Source: Ch67 sp041395845
GTDB taxonomy: Bacteria > Pseudomonadota > Gammaproteobacteria > Pseudomonadales > Ketobacteraceae
Length of the DNA stretch: 64,000 bases
NCBI GenBank assembly: GCA_041395845.1
Contig: JAWKZS010000025.1
Location: 4,209-68,208, forward strand
Direction: 5' to 3'
Below, in pieces: positions 44,113 to 53,541 of the stretch; positions within the stretch are counted from its first letter, which is position 1, and each line of letters opens with the position of its first letter. The notes below the pieces were generated by a model. That model was not told the DNA's origin. It worked only from the letters and a program-made list of their open reading frames with translations, and did no database searches. The position numbers and the translations under genes were made by a program.

Positions 44113-47100
44113 GTGGATTTCGCAGCAGTCATACTGTTGGTTTTTAATTTTCTCTACATCGGGGCGACGCCGGCCTTCTTTTTCCGCAAGGACGGCAATT
44201 TCAACCTGATGTGGTTCATCACCGGACTGCCGCTGTTCCTCTGGCCGGTTGCCGTGTTCGGGTTGTACTGGGGCTATCTGAATCCTGCACTGGATCTGAA
44301 CCAGGATGCCTATCAGGTGATGGCCACCATTGGTGTGGTTCTCAACTGCGCGTCCGTTGCGCTGATCTCGCTCACCCTGGGCACTCACCGGATTCCGCTG
44401 GCGCTGTGGCACCAGGATAACGACGCGCCCCGCACCATCGTCACTTGGGGCGCCTACCGCTTTATCCGTCACCCGTTCTATACATCGTTCATCCTGGCCC
44501 ACCTCGGCTGTCTGCTGATTGCACCGCACTGGTTTCAGGCCCTGCTGCTGGCGTATCAGATCCTCATTCTGAACTCCACCGCCGCACGGGAAGAAAAACG
44601 TTTGTGCGCCAGTGCCTTCGGCGCGGAATACCAGGCATTCATGCAGCACACCGGACGCTTCTTTCCCAAATTGCAGGGCGAGCGCTTCTTTGAACGCTAC
44701 CTGATCTGGGTTACCGAACATCGGCATCTCGTGCTCGGCCTGCTGGTGGGTTTTACCATTTTCTTCTCGCTGTTCCTGGTACGCATGGGCATCAACGCCA
44801 CTCCGTATTTCATTTCACCGGATCACCCGGTGCGCGTGATGGAAAGTGAAATCAAGAGCCTGTTCACCAACACCGAAGAACAGGCCTTTGTTGCGTTGAT
44901 CGACGAAAAGAACGGTATTTTCACCCAGGCCAATCTGGCGCTGGTGGAAACCCTGACCGGCCAGCTGGAAAACATTGCTTTTGCGTCTGCCCGCGATATC
45001 GACACCCTGCGCGGCATTGCCGGCAAGGACGACCACGCCAACGGCATTGTGGATCGCATCGCCCAGAACGGTATCGGCCCGGATGATTACGATGCCATTC
45101 GTCAGTTGATTACCTATGGCACTGAGTCAAAAAATTTCTCGCCGCGCCAGCTCGACAAGCTCAACGATGTGCTGGTGAAAGTGCGTCCCGTCAAGCGCGT
45201 GCGCAGTCTGTTTACCGTGGAAGATATCAAGGTGGATGGCGATACCCTGGAAGTGGCGCCGCTGCTGGATGCCGTGCCTGCCGATGAACAGGGCCTGGCA
45301 GCCCTGAAAGCCGATGTGCTCGCCAATCCGCTGCTGGTCGGCGCCGTGGTGTCGGCCGATGGCGTCGCTACCAATCTGCAGGTCGAACTGAATATTGCCG
45401 AAGACGATGCCCCCAACATGCAGGCCATGTACGGCGCCATCGAACATCTGCTGGACGGTGTGAGCACTGACGCCAGCCTGCATTTCACCGGCCCGCCAAT
45501 GGTGACCGCACAGATTGCCGACACCATTCAGACCGACAACATGAAGTTTTTCCCGCTGGTAACCCTGGTGATCGGCCTCATCCTGTTCTTCAGTTTCCGC
45601 CGCTTCCAGGGCGTTATCCTGCCGATGGTGGTGTCCAGCCTTTCGACCCTGTGGACATTGGGACTGATGGGCATTTTCGGCGTCGACATCAACATCGTCA
45701 CCGCCAGCCTGCCGGTGTTCCTGATGACCATTGCGGTGGCGGATTCCATCCATTACCTGACCCACTACTATCGCGACCTGGAAACCTATGATCCGGTGGA
45801 AGCGGTGAAGCATTCACTGCGCGCACTGTTCAGCCCGCTGCTGATGACCAGTGTCACCACCTTCTTCGGCTTCCTGGCGCTGTCCAACACCAGTCTGGTA
45901 TTCGTGCAGCAATTCGGTCTGTTCGTGGCGGCGGGTGTGATCTTCGCCTTCATCATCACCGTGACCTTGCTGCCTGCGCTGCTGCCGATCATGAAGCAGC
46001 CCAATGCGGAGACCAATCACGCACGTAATGGCCTGCTGCGCTCCATCGACTCCCTGTTCTCGGCAATCTACCAGACCCTGGGCAAGATCCCTGCGCTGGT
46101 GGTGATTGCGACGCTGGCCACCATCGTCGGCTGCGGTTATCTGATTCGCGATCTGACCGTGGACAATCACAACATTGCCGCGTTCCAGGCTGACTCGCGC
46201 ATTCGCGTCGATGACGAAATTCTTAACCGGCATTTTGGCGGTACTGTGCCAATCAACTTCTGGTTCAGTGCCACGGACGATCGCCGCTTCACCCAGCCGG
46301 ACGTGGTCGACGCCATCGACAAGATCAGCGCGCGCCTGCTGCAGCACGACATCATCGGTTACGTCGGTGCGCCCAGCAATCTGGTCAAGCGCATCAACCA
46401 GCTGCTGAATGACACCGATTACAGCCTGCCCCAGGACATGAGCGGTGACCTGATCGCGCAATACTATCTGCTGTACGAAAACGGCAGCGGTCAGGAGATT
46501 CGCGACACCCTGGATCAGAACTACATGAATGCACGTCTGGTTGCGCTGTCGCACACGGACCAGTCCTCCAAGGTGCGCGCCGTGGTGCAGGACGTAACCG
46601 CCTATGCTGCGACGGTGCTGCCTGCGGATGTGAAACTGCAGGTCGCCGGTTTCGGCCAGATCATGGTAGTGAGCACCGACGAAATCGTGAACGGCCAGAT
46701 CACCAGTCTGGTACTGGCTACCGTTCTGATCACGGCGGTGATGATCTTCCTGTTCCGCTCGGTACTGGTGGCACTGCTGGGTATTGTGCCGCTGGCCCTC
46801 ACCATCCTGATCAACTTTGCCACCATGGAAGCCACCGGCATGGCAATTGATATCGGCACGGCGTTGATCGCCGGTATCGTGTTCGGCATCGGTGTGGATT
46901 ACGCGATCCATTTCCTGGCCGCCCTCAAGCGCGCGACCGCACAGGGTCAGTCACTGGAAGAAGCCTTGCGTGCGACCGTATCCAGCGTGTCGCGACCAAT
47001 CGTGGTGAATTCCGTAAGTCTTGCGCTGGGCTTCTGTGTATTGATGGCATCCAGCTACGGCGTCACCGCCCGCCTGGGCCTGCTGATCGGTGCCACCATG

Positions 47101-47175
47101 ATCGTGTGTGCACTGCTGACCCTGATCATCCTGCCGGTGCTCGTTAAGAGCACCCAACCGAAAGCCCTGCAGTAA
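44113..47175 (+). CDS. Fusion of isoprenylcysteine-methyltransferase-like domain and RND/MMPL exporter
   Basis: This 1020-residue membrane protein starts at a GTG with AAGGAG at proper spacing. Residues 1-190 form a separate multi-helix domain with the YRFIRHPFYTSF signature (RHP at 119-121) and a following Glu-rich AAREEKRL, as in ICMT/NnrU/PEMT-type methyltransferases. From about residue 205 a full RND/MMPL transporter follows: loop one (about 235-475), helices with VADSIHYLTHYYRDLE, loop two (about 680-850), and final helices with FGIGVDYAIHFLAALKR. The likely task is exporting a hydrophobic acyl product, perhaps after methylation. The fusion is the unusual part. It is cotranscribed with the acyl-AMP ligase. 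Confidence 0.8.
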   Translation: MDFAAVILLVFNFLYIGATPAFFFRKDGNFNLMWFITGLPLFLWPVAVFGLYWGYLNPALDLNQDAYQVMATIGVVLNCASVALISLTLGTHRIPLALWHQDNDAPRTIVTWGAYRFIRHPFYTSFILAHLGCLLIAPHWFQALLLAYQILILNSTAAREEKRLCASAFGAEYQAFMQHTGRFFPKLQGERFFERYLIWVTEHRHLVLGLLVGFTIFFSLFLVRMGINATPYFISPDHPVRVMESEIKSLFTNTEEQAFVALIDEKNGIFTQANLALVETLTGQLENIAFASARDIDTLRGIAGKDDHANGIVDRIAQNGIGPDDYDAIRQLITYGTESKNFSPRQLDKLNDVLVKVRPVKRVRSLFTVEDIKVDGDTLEVAPLLDAVPADEQGLAALKADVLANPLLVGAVVSADGVATNLQVELNIAEDDAPNMQAMYGAIEHLLDGVSTDASLHFTGPPMVTAQIADTIQTDNMKFFPLVTLVIGLILFFSFRRFQGVILPMVVSSLSTLWTLGLMGIFGVDINIVTASLPVFLMTIAVADSIHYLTHYYRDLETYDPVEAVKHSLRALFSPLLMTSVTTFFGFLALSNTSLVFVQQFGLFVAAGVIFAFIITVTLLPALLPIMKQPNAETNHARNGLLRSIDSLFSAIYQTLGKIPALVVIATLATIVGCGYLIRDLTVDNHNIAAFQADSRIRVDDEILNRHFGGTVPINFWFSATDDRRFTQPDVVDAIDKISARLLQHDIIGYVGAPSNLVKRINQLLNDTDYSLPQDMSGDLIAQYYLLYENGSGQEIRDTLDQNYMNARLVALSHTDQSSKVRAVVQDVTAYAATVLPADVKLQVAGFGQIMVVSTDEIVNGQITSLVLATVLITAVMIFLFRSVLVALLGIVPLALTILINFATMEATGMAIDIGTALIAGIVFGIGVDYAIHFLAALKRATAQGQSLEEALRATVSSVSRPIVVNSVSLALGFCVLMASSYGVTARLGLLIGATMIVCALLTLIILPVLVKSTQPKALQ

Positions 47176-47188
47176 TCCGCATCCTCTG

Positions 47189-47222
47189 ACCCGGGAACGC
47201 TGCATCTGACCGGTTCCCGGGT
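47189..47222 (+). terminator. Hairpin downstream of the exporter fusion gene
   Basis: ACCCGGGAAC (47189-47198) pairs perfectly with GTTCCCGGGT (47213-47222) across a 14-base loop, 14 bases after the exporter stop. Only GTTATC follows rather than a T-run, so it is a stabilising hairpin or an imperfect terminator. Confidence 0.5.
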
Positions 47223-47291
47223 GTTATCACCCCGTCAGATCAATGCCGGGCCCTGTGTCGCGGGTTATACTCGCGCCAGGGTTTTCACCGG

Positions 47292-48596
47292 ATGCATGCA
47301 ATGATTCGAACAGCCAATCCGGCGCCGTCAGATGCGATAGCGCCAACCGCCTGGCTGCACCAGCCACTGCAACACAACAGCCTGCGCTATCTGGCCTGGT
47401 ACATGTTCACCCTGCTGGGCGTGATGCTGCTGACCAGTTATGCGTTTGCGTCCCAGCACATCAGCCTGCCGGGCCGGGTTTACTGGCTGCTCATGCCTAC
47501 GCAGGCACTGCTGGCCCTGTCCACCCTGATCGCCCATCACCGCGGCAACCGGGTCAACGTTGCGCTGTACCTGGCGCTGCTGCTGGGCTCCATCCTGCTG
47601 CTGGGCTGGTACCTGTACGACAGCGGTGGCCACACCAATCCGGTGATTTCCATTCTGCTGGTGCCGCTGGCCATGAGCGCAGCGCTGCTGGGGTGGCAAG
47701 CCACTGGCGTCATCGCAGTCGCTGTGCTGGCCGCCTATTCGATCCTTACCCAGTACTTCATTCCGCTGTCATCCCATCATGATCACGGCGCCCACTTCAT
47801 GCAGCTGCATCTGGCCGGCATGTGGCTGACGTTCCTGCTGTCGGTATTGCTGATTCTGGGACTGGTATTGCCGCTGGCGCTGTCGTCCCGTGCACAGCAA
47901 CGGCTGATTGCCCAACAGCAGGAAAAAATTCTCCAGGACGAGCGCCTGATCGCCATGGCCACGTTCGCTGCCAGCGCTGCCCACAAGCTGGGCACCCCCC
48001 TGTCGACCCTGGCCGTACTGACCGAAGACCTGCGCGAGGAACTGCAGTCCGATCCCGGCATTGCGGCGGATCTGGCGCTGATGGCACAGCAGATCCAGAC
48101 CTGCAAAAGCACACTCCATGACATGATGCGGCGGGCCGATAATCTGCGTAACAACGTCCGCACTCCCATCACCCTGACCGAGCTGATCCAGCAGCTGCGC
48201 CAGCAATTCAACCTGCTCCATCCGGATCGCAGTCTGCAGATTGCCACTGCTCCAGTGCCCGCAGTGAGCGTGGACGGCGACGAAACCCTGGAGCTGGCAC
48301 TGCTGAACCTGCTCGACAATGCCGCGCGCGAAAGCGGGGCGGATCCCCGCTTGGAACTGGCAACCGAGGGCAATCAGATCTGTCTGCGCATCATCGATTC
48401 CGGCCCCGGTGTACCGGACACCGTGGCTCGGCAGCTGGGCGAACCTTTTGTCACCGGACGCCAGGACGGCCTGGGGCTGGGCCTGTTCCTGTCCCACACC
48501 ACCATCAACCGCCTGGGCGGCACCCTGCGCCTGCTGTCAGGCGAACAGGGCACCTTGACCGAAGTGCGCCTGCCACTGACGGGAGCCGCCCCATGA
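47292..48596 (+). CDS. regB: RegB/PrrB-type redox sensor histidine kinase
   Basis: This 434-residue kinase has about six N-terminal helices. Between the third and fourth lies GGHTNPV (112-118), matching the GGxxNPF quinone-binding loop of RegB/PrrB. The phosphorylated His231 is in AASAAHKLGTPLSTLAV, with Lys where RegB has Glu. Cys271 (QIQTCKSTL) occupies the place of the redox-active Cys of RegB. The HATPase motifs LLNLLDNAA and GLGLGLFLS end the protein. Such kinases read the quinone pool and oxygen state. The start could be the ATG at 47301. The regulator gene overlaps it. Confidence 0.85.
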   Translation: MHAMIRTANPAPSDAIAPTAWLHQPLQHNSLRYLAWYMFTLLGVMLLTSYAFASQHISLPGRVYWLLMPTQALLALSTLIAHHRGNRVNVALYLALLLGSILLLGWYLYDSGGHTNPVISILLVPLAMSAALLGWQATGVIAVAVLAAYSILTQYFIPLSSHHDHGAHFMQLHLAGMWLTFLLSVLLILGLVLPLALSSRAQQRLIAQQQEKILQDERLIAMATFAASAAHKLGTPLSTLAVLTEDLREELQSDPGIAADLALMAQQIQTCKSTLHDMMRRADNLRNNVRTPITLTELIQQLRQQFNLLHPDRSLQIATAPVPAVSVDGDETLELALLNLLDNAARESGADPRLELATEGNQICLRIIDSGPGVPDTVARQLGEPFVTGRQDGLGLGLFLSHTTINRLGGTLRLLSGEQGTLTEVRLPLTGAAP

Positions 48597-49144
48597 AAAC
48601 CCAGGATACGTACAGCCTGCTGCTGATCGACGACGACACGGTCTTCAGCGCGACACTGGCGCGCTCACTGACACGCAAAGGCATGGCCGTCAGCACAGCG
48701 GCAGACGCCGGCGAAACCCTGCAGATCCTCCACCAACAGTCTTTCGACCTGATACTGCTCGACCTCAACCTGAACGGGGAAAGCGGCCTGAAACTGCTGT
48801 CACAGATCCTGCAACTGCAGCCTGATGCGCGCATCGTGATGCTGACCGCCTACTCCAGCGTGGCAACCGCGGTGGAAGCCATCAAGCGTGGCGCGGAAAA
48901 CTATCTGTGTAAGCCCGTCGCCGCCACAGACATTCTCAACCTGATGGAAAGCCATGATGCTGGCGACATGGCAGAAGGGGCCAGCGTCAACGACAATCCA
49001 TTATCGGTGGATCGGCTGGAATGGGAGCATTTGCAGCGGGTTCTGATGGAACACGATGGCAACATTTCCGCCACCGCACGGGCCCTCAACATGCACCGCC
49101 GCACACTGCAGCGGAAACTGCAGAAACGGCCGGTGGCAAAATAG
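48593..49144 (+). CDS. regA: RegA/PrrA-type response regulator
   Basis: This 183-residue regulator starts inside the kinase stop (ATGA). The receiver (about 1-125) has LIDDD and phosphoacceptor Asp57 (LILLDLNLNG). The C-terminal part (about 135-180) is a Fis-type helix-turn-helix, LEWEHLQRVLMEHDGNISA then TARALNMHRRTLQRKL, exactly the RegA/PrrA/ActR layout. Family members control respiration, nitrogen and carbon use in response to redox state. Located just after the exporter of the biosynthetic cluster, it might also control the iron-enzyme-rich cluster. Confidence 0.88.
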   Translation: MKTQDTYSLLLIDDDTVFSATLARSLTRKGMAVSTAADAGETLQILHQQSFDLILLDLNLNGESGLKLLSQILQLQPDARIVMLTAYSSVATAVEAIKRGAENYLCKPVAATDILNLMESHDAGDMAEGASVNDNPLSVDRLEWEHLQRVLMEHDGNISATARALNMHRRTLQRKLQKRPVAK

Positions 49145-49146
49145 GA

Positions 49147-49758
49147 TCAGGGCGACGCACCAGGGACGGGAGGAGCGCTTTCCATGTGCTGGTTGGGCGC
49201 GCAGGTTTCTTCATAATCCACCACGAACTGATCAAAACCCAGCATCAGTACACCAATTCCCTGCCGGGTGACCGGATCGATGATCGGCGTTGAAATCTTG
49301 ATCAGCATGGAATGGGTGCTTTCATCGGCGGTATCACCTTCTACATGCACCTGCCCTGGCAACAGCCCGATCGCCTGGGTGAACTGGGTTTCGTCACCCT
49401 GCCAGAAATCCGTGGTCTTGTTGGTGGCGGCCACCAGCCCCCCATCGCGCCCCATGATCATGCCCTCGCCCCGGTAGGACACTGAACTGATGGTCTGCTC
49501 CAGCTTGGTCACCAGCGGATGGGTCATCACCCGACTCACTTCCGGTGCCCCGTCCGGCAACGCCGCCCACCGGGCATCCAGGGCCAGGTAATCCGGCGGC
49601 GCCTTGTTGTAGGCCTGCACCGCCGTTACCAGCTCGGCACGTCGGGCCAGCGTCACCACGTAGCGATTAAGGCAACTCCAGGCGGGATTTCCGCTCACCG
49701 TTTCTGCCGACGCAGAAAGCCAGGAACCTAGCAGCACAACACCAATGATCAGTCGCAT
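49147..49758 (-). CDS. Secreted PDC/Cache-like sensor-domain protein
   Basis: This 203-residue protein has a signal peptide (MRLIIGVVLLGSWLSASA) and then one periplasmic domain. GEGMIMGRDGGLVAATNKTTDFWQGD and the following strands resemble PDC/Cache ligand-binding domains normally joined to kinases or chemoreceptors. Here there is no signalling domain, so it is a free periplasmic version. It is the third gene after rppH and ptsP on this strand, convergent to regA with two bases between stops. Confidence 0.7.
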   Translation of the reverse strand: MRLIIGVVLLGSWLSASAETVSGNPAWSCLNRYVVTLARRAELVTAVQAYNKAPPDYLALDARWAALPDGAPEVSRVMTHPLVTKLEQTISSVSYRGEGMIMGRDGGLVAATNKTTDFWQGDETQFTQAIGLLPGQVHVEGDTADESTHSMLIKISTPIIDPVTRQGIGVLMLGFDQFVVDYEETCAPNQHMESAPPVPGASP

Positions 49759-49792
49759 AAGGCAGTCTAGCCGTCCTCATACCCTTCCCCCG

Positions 49793-52087
49793 TCAGAGGG
49801 TCGGTTCCTTTGCCGGCCCGGGCAGATGCACCGGGCGAATGAAACTTCCCAATCCCGCACGATCCAGCATCAGATCCATATGGCTGCGGATCACGTGGGC
49901 GTTATCCATGGTCCAGACCTGTTCGAGAATTTCCTTGGCCCGCGACAGACCCACCTTGCGCAGCACCCACTTCACCCGCAGCAGACTGCTGGCACTCATG
50001 CTCAGGGTATCGTAACCCATCGCCATCAGCAGGATCGCGCCACGAGGATCGCCGGCCATTTCGCCGCAGATGGACACCCGCTTGCCTTCGGCTTTCACTT
50101 CGGTCACCACATGCTGCAGGGCCCGCAGTACGGCGGGATGAAACGCATGATACAGATTCGCCACCCGGCGGTTGTTGCGATCCACCGCCAGCAGATACTG
50201 GGTCAGGTCGTTACTGCCGACAGAAACGAAATCACACTGCTGGACGAACTCGCGACACTGGTACACCGCCGCCGGCACTTCAATCATCACGCCGACTTCC
50301 GGCATCTGCACGTGGGCGCCTTCTTCCAGCACTTCCAGATAGGCGCGGTGAATCAGGTGCATGGCTTCTTCGATTTCGGTAATCGAACTCACCATCGGCA
50401 GCATGATGCGCAGGTTGTCCAGACTTTCGCTGGCCCACAGCATCGCGCGGATCTGTACCAGGAAGATTTCCGGATGATCCAGCGTCACGCGGATGCCGCG
50501 CCAGCCCAGGAACGGGTTGTCTTCCTGGATCGGAAAATACGGTAGCGCCTTGTCACCGCCGATATCCAGCGTGCGCATGGTGACCGGCGCCGGATGAAAG
50601 GCTTCCAGCTGCTGGCGATAGATTTCCATCTGCTCCAGTTCGGACGGAAAACGGTCGCGCACCATAAAGGGAATTTCAGTGCGGTACAGGCCCACGCCTT
50701 CGGCACCGCGCTGCAACGAGATGCCCACGTCCGTCATCAGGCCCGTGTTGACATGCAGCGTCATGCGATGGCCGTCGGTGGTGATGCAGGGCAGATCCGC
50801 CACCACTTCCAGTTCTTTCGACAGCTGCTTTTCTTCGTCGACGATGCTCTGGTACTGGCGCAGCACTTCGTCGCTGGGGGCCACGATCACTTCGCCACGG
50901 TGGCCATCGACAATCAGTTCGAGCCCTTCCAGCCGCGACAGCGGGAATTCACCCACCCCCACCACCGTAGGAATGCCCATGGAGCGGGCGACAATGGACA
51001 TGTGACTGTTGCTGGAGCCGTGCTGGGACACGATCCCGATGATGCGCTCGCGGGGGATGTCCACGAAAATGGTGGGCGTGATGTCGTCACCGACGATAAT
51101 GGCTCTCTGGGGGATAGACGCCGTCGACGGTTTGCTCTGCTGCAGATAGGCCAGCACCCGCAGACCCAGATCGCGCACGTCCGATGCCCGCGCCCGCAGG
51201 TAGGCATCTTCCATGGATTCGAATGCCGCCACGTGCTTCATCACCACGTCGCGCAGGGCACCCTGGGCCCAGTTGCCGGCCTCGACCTTGGCGCGGATTT
51301 CGCCGGCCAGGGCGTTGTCATCCAGCATGCGTTCATACACCTGGAACAGCGCCTGTTCTTCCGGGGGCAGGGTCAGAATCGCCTTTTCACTCAGCTGGCG
51401 AATATCGTTGCGCACCGCCTTGAGCGCATCACTGAGCGCCTTGAGTTCCTTCTTGACGTTCTTCGCCGCCCGGTTCGGTACGGATTTGAAACTTGCCGGC
51501 GGATACACCACATGGGCCTTACCGATGGCCACGCCGGTACAGCCGGACACGCCGTCAAACTTTGCGGTCAGGGTGCCCTTGTTACCGAAAATCCCGTCAA
51601 TGGCACCGGTCGCTTCTGCGTGGGCCACCACCGCCGCCAGCTGGGCCGAAATCGTTACCAGAAAGGCTTCTTCGGTCTGGTCGAAACGGCGGCTTTCACG
51701 CTGCTGGACAACCAATACACCCAACAGTTTGCGGTGGTGAATGATGGGAACGCCGAGGAACGAATGGAACGGCTCTTCGCCGGTTTCCTGCAGGTAGCGG
51801 AACTTGGGATGACTGGGGGCGTTGTCGAGGTTGATAGGTTCTTCCCGCATCCCCACCTGGCCCACGAGGCCTTCGGAAAAATGCAGGGTGGCCAGTCCGA
51901 CGGCGGATTTATTGAGACCCTCGGTGGCCATCAGGTAGTAGCGGTTGGCGCCGTGATCGAGCAGGTAGATCGAGCAGACTTCGGTGCCCATGGACTGACG
52001 GACCCGGGCGGCCATGACATCGAGCGCCGCGCGCAAGTCCGGCGCGGAATTCACCTCTTGAACGATCCGCCTCAGGGTTTCCAGCAT
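49793..52087 (-). CDS. ptsP: Nitrogen-PTS phosphoenolpyruvate phosphotransferase
   Basis: This 764-residue enzyme starts the nitrogen phosphotransferase relay (PtsP to NPr to EIIA-Ntr). It has an N-terminal GAF domain (about 1-160), then the EI core. The phosphorylated His362 sits in SSNSHMSIVARSMG, and PEP-binding motifs LYRTEIPFM and FVSVGSNDLTQYLLAVDRN follow. Length matches PtsP of Pseudomonas and E. coli. It lies 70 bases downstream of rppH, a conserved pairing. Confidence 0.96.
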   Translation of the reverse strand: MLETLRRIVQEVNSAPDLRAALDVMAARVRQSMGTEVCSIYLLDHGANRYYLMATEGLNKSAVGLATLHFSEGLVGQVGMREEPINLDNAPSHPKFRYLQETGEEPFHSFLGVPIIHHRKLLGVLVVQQRESRRFDQTEEAFLVTISAQLAAVVAHAEATGAIDGIFGNKGTLTAKFDGVSGCTGVAIGKAHVVYPPASFKSVPNRAAKNVKKELKALSDALKAVRNDIRQLSEKAILTLPPEEQALFQVYERMLDDNALAGEIRAKVEAGNWAQGALRDVVMKHVAAFESMEDAYLRARASDVRDLGLRVLAYLQQSKPSTASIPQRAIIVGDDITPTIFVDIPRERIIGIVSQHGSSNSHMSIVARSMGIPTVVGVGEFPLSRLEGLELIVDGHRGEVIVAPSDEVLRQYQSIVDEEKQLSKELEVVADLPCITTDGHRMTLHVNTGLMTDVGISLQRGAEGVGLYRTEIPFMVRDRFPSELEQMEIYRQQLEAFHPAPVTMRTLDIGGDKALPYFPIQEDNPFLGWRGIRVTLDHPEIFLVQIRAMLWASESLDNLRIMLPMVSSITEIEEAMHLIHRAYLEVLEEGAHVQMPEVGVMIEVPAAVYQCREFVQQCDFVSVGSNDLTQYLLAVDRNNRRVANLYHAFHPAVLRALQHVVTEVKAEGKRVSICGEMAGDPRGAILLMAMGYDTLSMSASSLLRVKWVLRKVGLSRAKEILEQVWTMDNAHVIRSHMDLMLDRAGLGSFIRPVHLPGPAKEPTL

Positions 52088-52157
52088 GTTGGCACTCTCT
52101 GGCCCACCGGGCTGTCCAGCCGGGCAGGCAACATTCCCAAATTATTATCGTTGTTGT

Positions 52158-52655
52158 TCAGTCCGCACGGGGCTGGCCCACCACCGAATGCAGGGACGGC
52201 GCCAGTTCTTTCAAAGCCTTGCGGTACACTTCCCGCTTGAACGACACAACCTGGTTCAGCGGATACCAGTAACTCACCCAACGCCAGTCATCAAATTCCG
52301 GCGGGTTGCCGTACTTGAAACTGACCCGGCTTTCGCAGCCGGTCAACATCAGTAAAAACCATTTCTGTTTCTGTCCGATGCACAACGGCCGGCTGCGATA
52401 ACGCAGGAAACGCTTGGGTAGACGATAACGCAACCAGCCTGACGTGCAGCCTACAATCTGTACATCCCGGTCCTGCAGACCGATCTCTTCCCGCAGTTCG
52501 CGGTAGAGGGCGTCTTCCGGAGATTCGTTTTCAGCAATACCGCCCTGAGGAAACTGCCACGCGTCCTGGCCTACCCGGCGCGCCCACAGCACCTGGCCCT
52601 CGCGATTCGCCAGAATGATTCCGACGTTTGGCCTGTACCCATCCTCATCTATCAC
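52158..52655 (-). CDS. rppH: RNA pyrophosphohydrolase
   Basis: This 165-residue Nudix hydrolase removes pyrophosphate from the 5' end of RNAs to start decay. The Nudix box is GGIAENESPEDALYRELREE, and the N-terminus MIDEDGYRPNVGIILANREG is that of RppH. It is followed by ptsP, as in many gammaproteobacteria. Confidence 0.96.
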   Translation of the reverse strand: MIDEDGYRPNVGIILANREGQVLWARRVGQDAWQFPQGGIAENESPEDALYRELREEIGLQDRDVQIVGCTSGWLRYRLPKRFLRYRSRPLCIGQKQKWFLLMLTGCESRVSFKYGNPPEFDDWRWVSYWYPLNQVVSFKREVYRKALKELAPSLHSVVGQPRAD

Positions 52656-52878
52656 GCTGAAAATTCCGTTGAAATGAACAGGTAATAAATACCTTAGTAT
52701 CGGACTTCACACAACTGCAACGCACCGCAGCACGAAGCCCCGGCAGGTGCCGCGCTTTTTGATACTATAGACATATTCATTTGATTTTTCTAAGTTTTTA
52801 ATTGCCGTATCTGCAGTGGTGATTTTTCCGCCCGGTGCAAGCTGATACACTGGCCTTTACCCAACAAGAGATGCCTCG
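52656..52878. promoter_or_regulatory. Divergent promoter region of rppH and the HAD gene
   Basis: This 223-base gap is AT-rich at its right side (52750-52800). GATACTATAG at 52760-52769 gives a possible -10 for the plus-strand HAD gene. No open frame or structured RNA was recognised. Confidence 0.35.
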
Positions 52879-53538
52879 ATGAGCCTTGCCATTTTTGATC
52901 TGGATAACACCCTGCTGAATGGGGACAGTGATCACGCGTGGGGGGAATTCATGGTGCGCCACAACATCGTGGAACCCGAATTTTACCGCCAGCAGAACGA
53001 TCACTTTTATGAACTCTATAAGCAGAGCAAGCTGGATATCATGGAGTATCTGGAGTTTGCCCTGGCGCCGCTGACCCGGTTCCCGGTTGAAGAACTGGAA
53101 CTGCTGCACCGCCAGTTCATGCAGGAGTTTGTCGCTCCCATGCGCCTGCGCAAGGCTGATGAATTGTTGCGCAAACATCGGGAGCAGGGGGATTTCCTGC
53201 TGATCATCACCGCCACCAACCGCTTCGTCACCGCCCCCATCGCCCGCGCCCTGGGCGTAGATGATTTGCTGGCCACCGAACCGGAACGGGTGGGCAACCG
53301 CTATACTGGCAAGGTCAAAGGCGTGCCCTGTTACCAGCACGGTAAAGTGCAGCGCCTGCAGGAATGGCTGGCGGACACCGAACACTCGCTCGACAACAGC
53401 TATTTCTACAGTGACTCGATCAACGATCTGCCGCTGCTGGAAGCCGTCACCCATCCTTTCGTGGTCGACGGCGATGAGCGGCTGCAGGCCGAAGCCCGCC
53501 AGCGCAACTGGCCCATGCTTTCATTACGGGATGCCTGA
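52879..53538 (+). CDS. HAD-IB family phosphatase
   Basis: This 219-residue HAD-family hydrolase has the motif-I nucleophile Asp in FDLDNTLLNGDSD, motif II TATNRF and motif III-IV YSDSINDLPLLE. The layout is that of the HAD-IB subclass (SerB and histidinol-phosphate-phosphatase-like). A homologue sits beside rppH in Pseudomonas. The substrate is not determined by sequence. The imelysin-like lipoprotein starts four bases after it. Confidence 0.85.
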   Translation: MSLAIFDLDNTLLNGDSDHAWGEFMVRHNIVEPEFYRQQNDHFYELYKQSKLDIMEYLEFALAPLTRFPVEELELLHRQFMQEFVAPMRLRKADELLRKHREQGDFLLIITATNRFVTAPIARALGVDDLLATEPERVGNRYTGKVKGVPCYQHGKVQRLQEWLADTEHSLDNSYFYSDSINDLPLLEAVTHPFVVDGDERLQAEARQRNWPMLSLRDA

Positions 53539-53541
53539 CCC

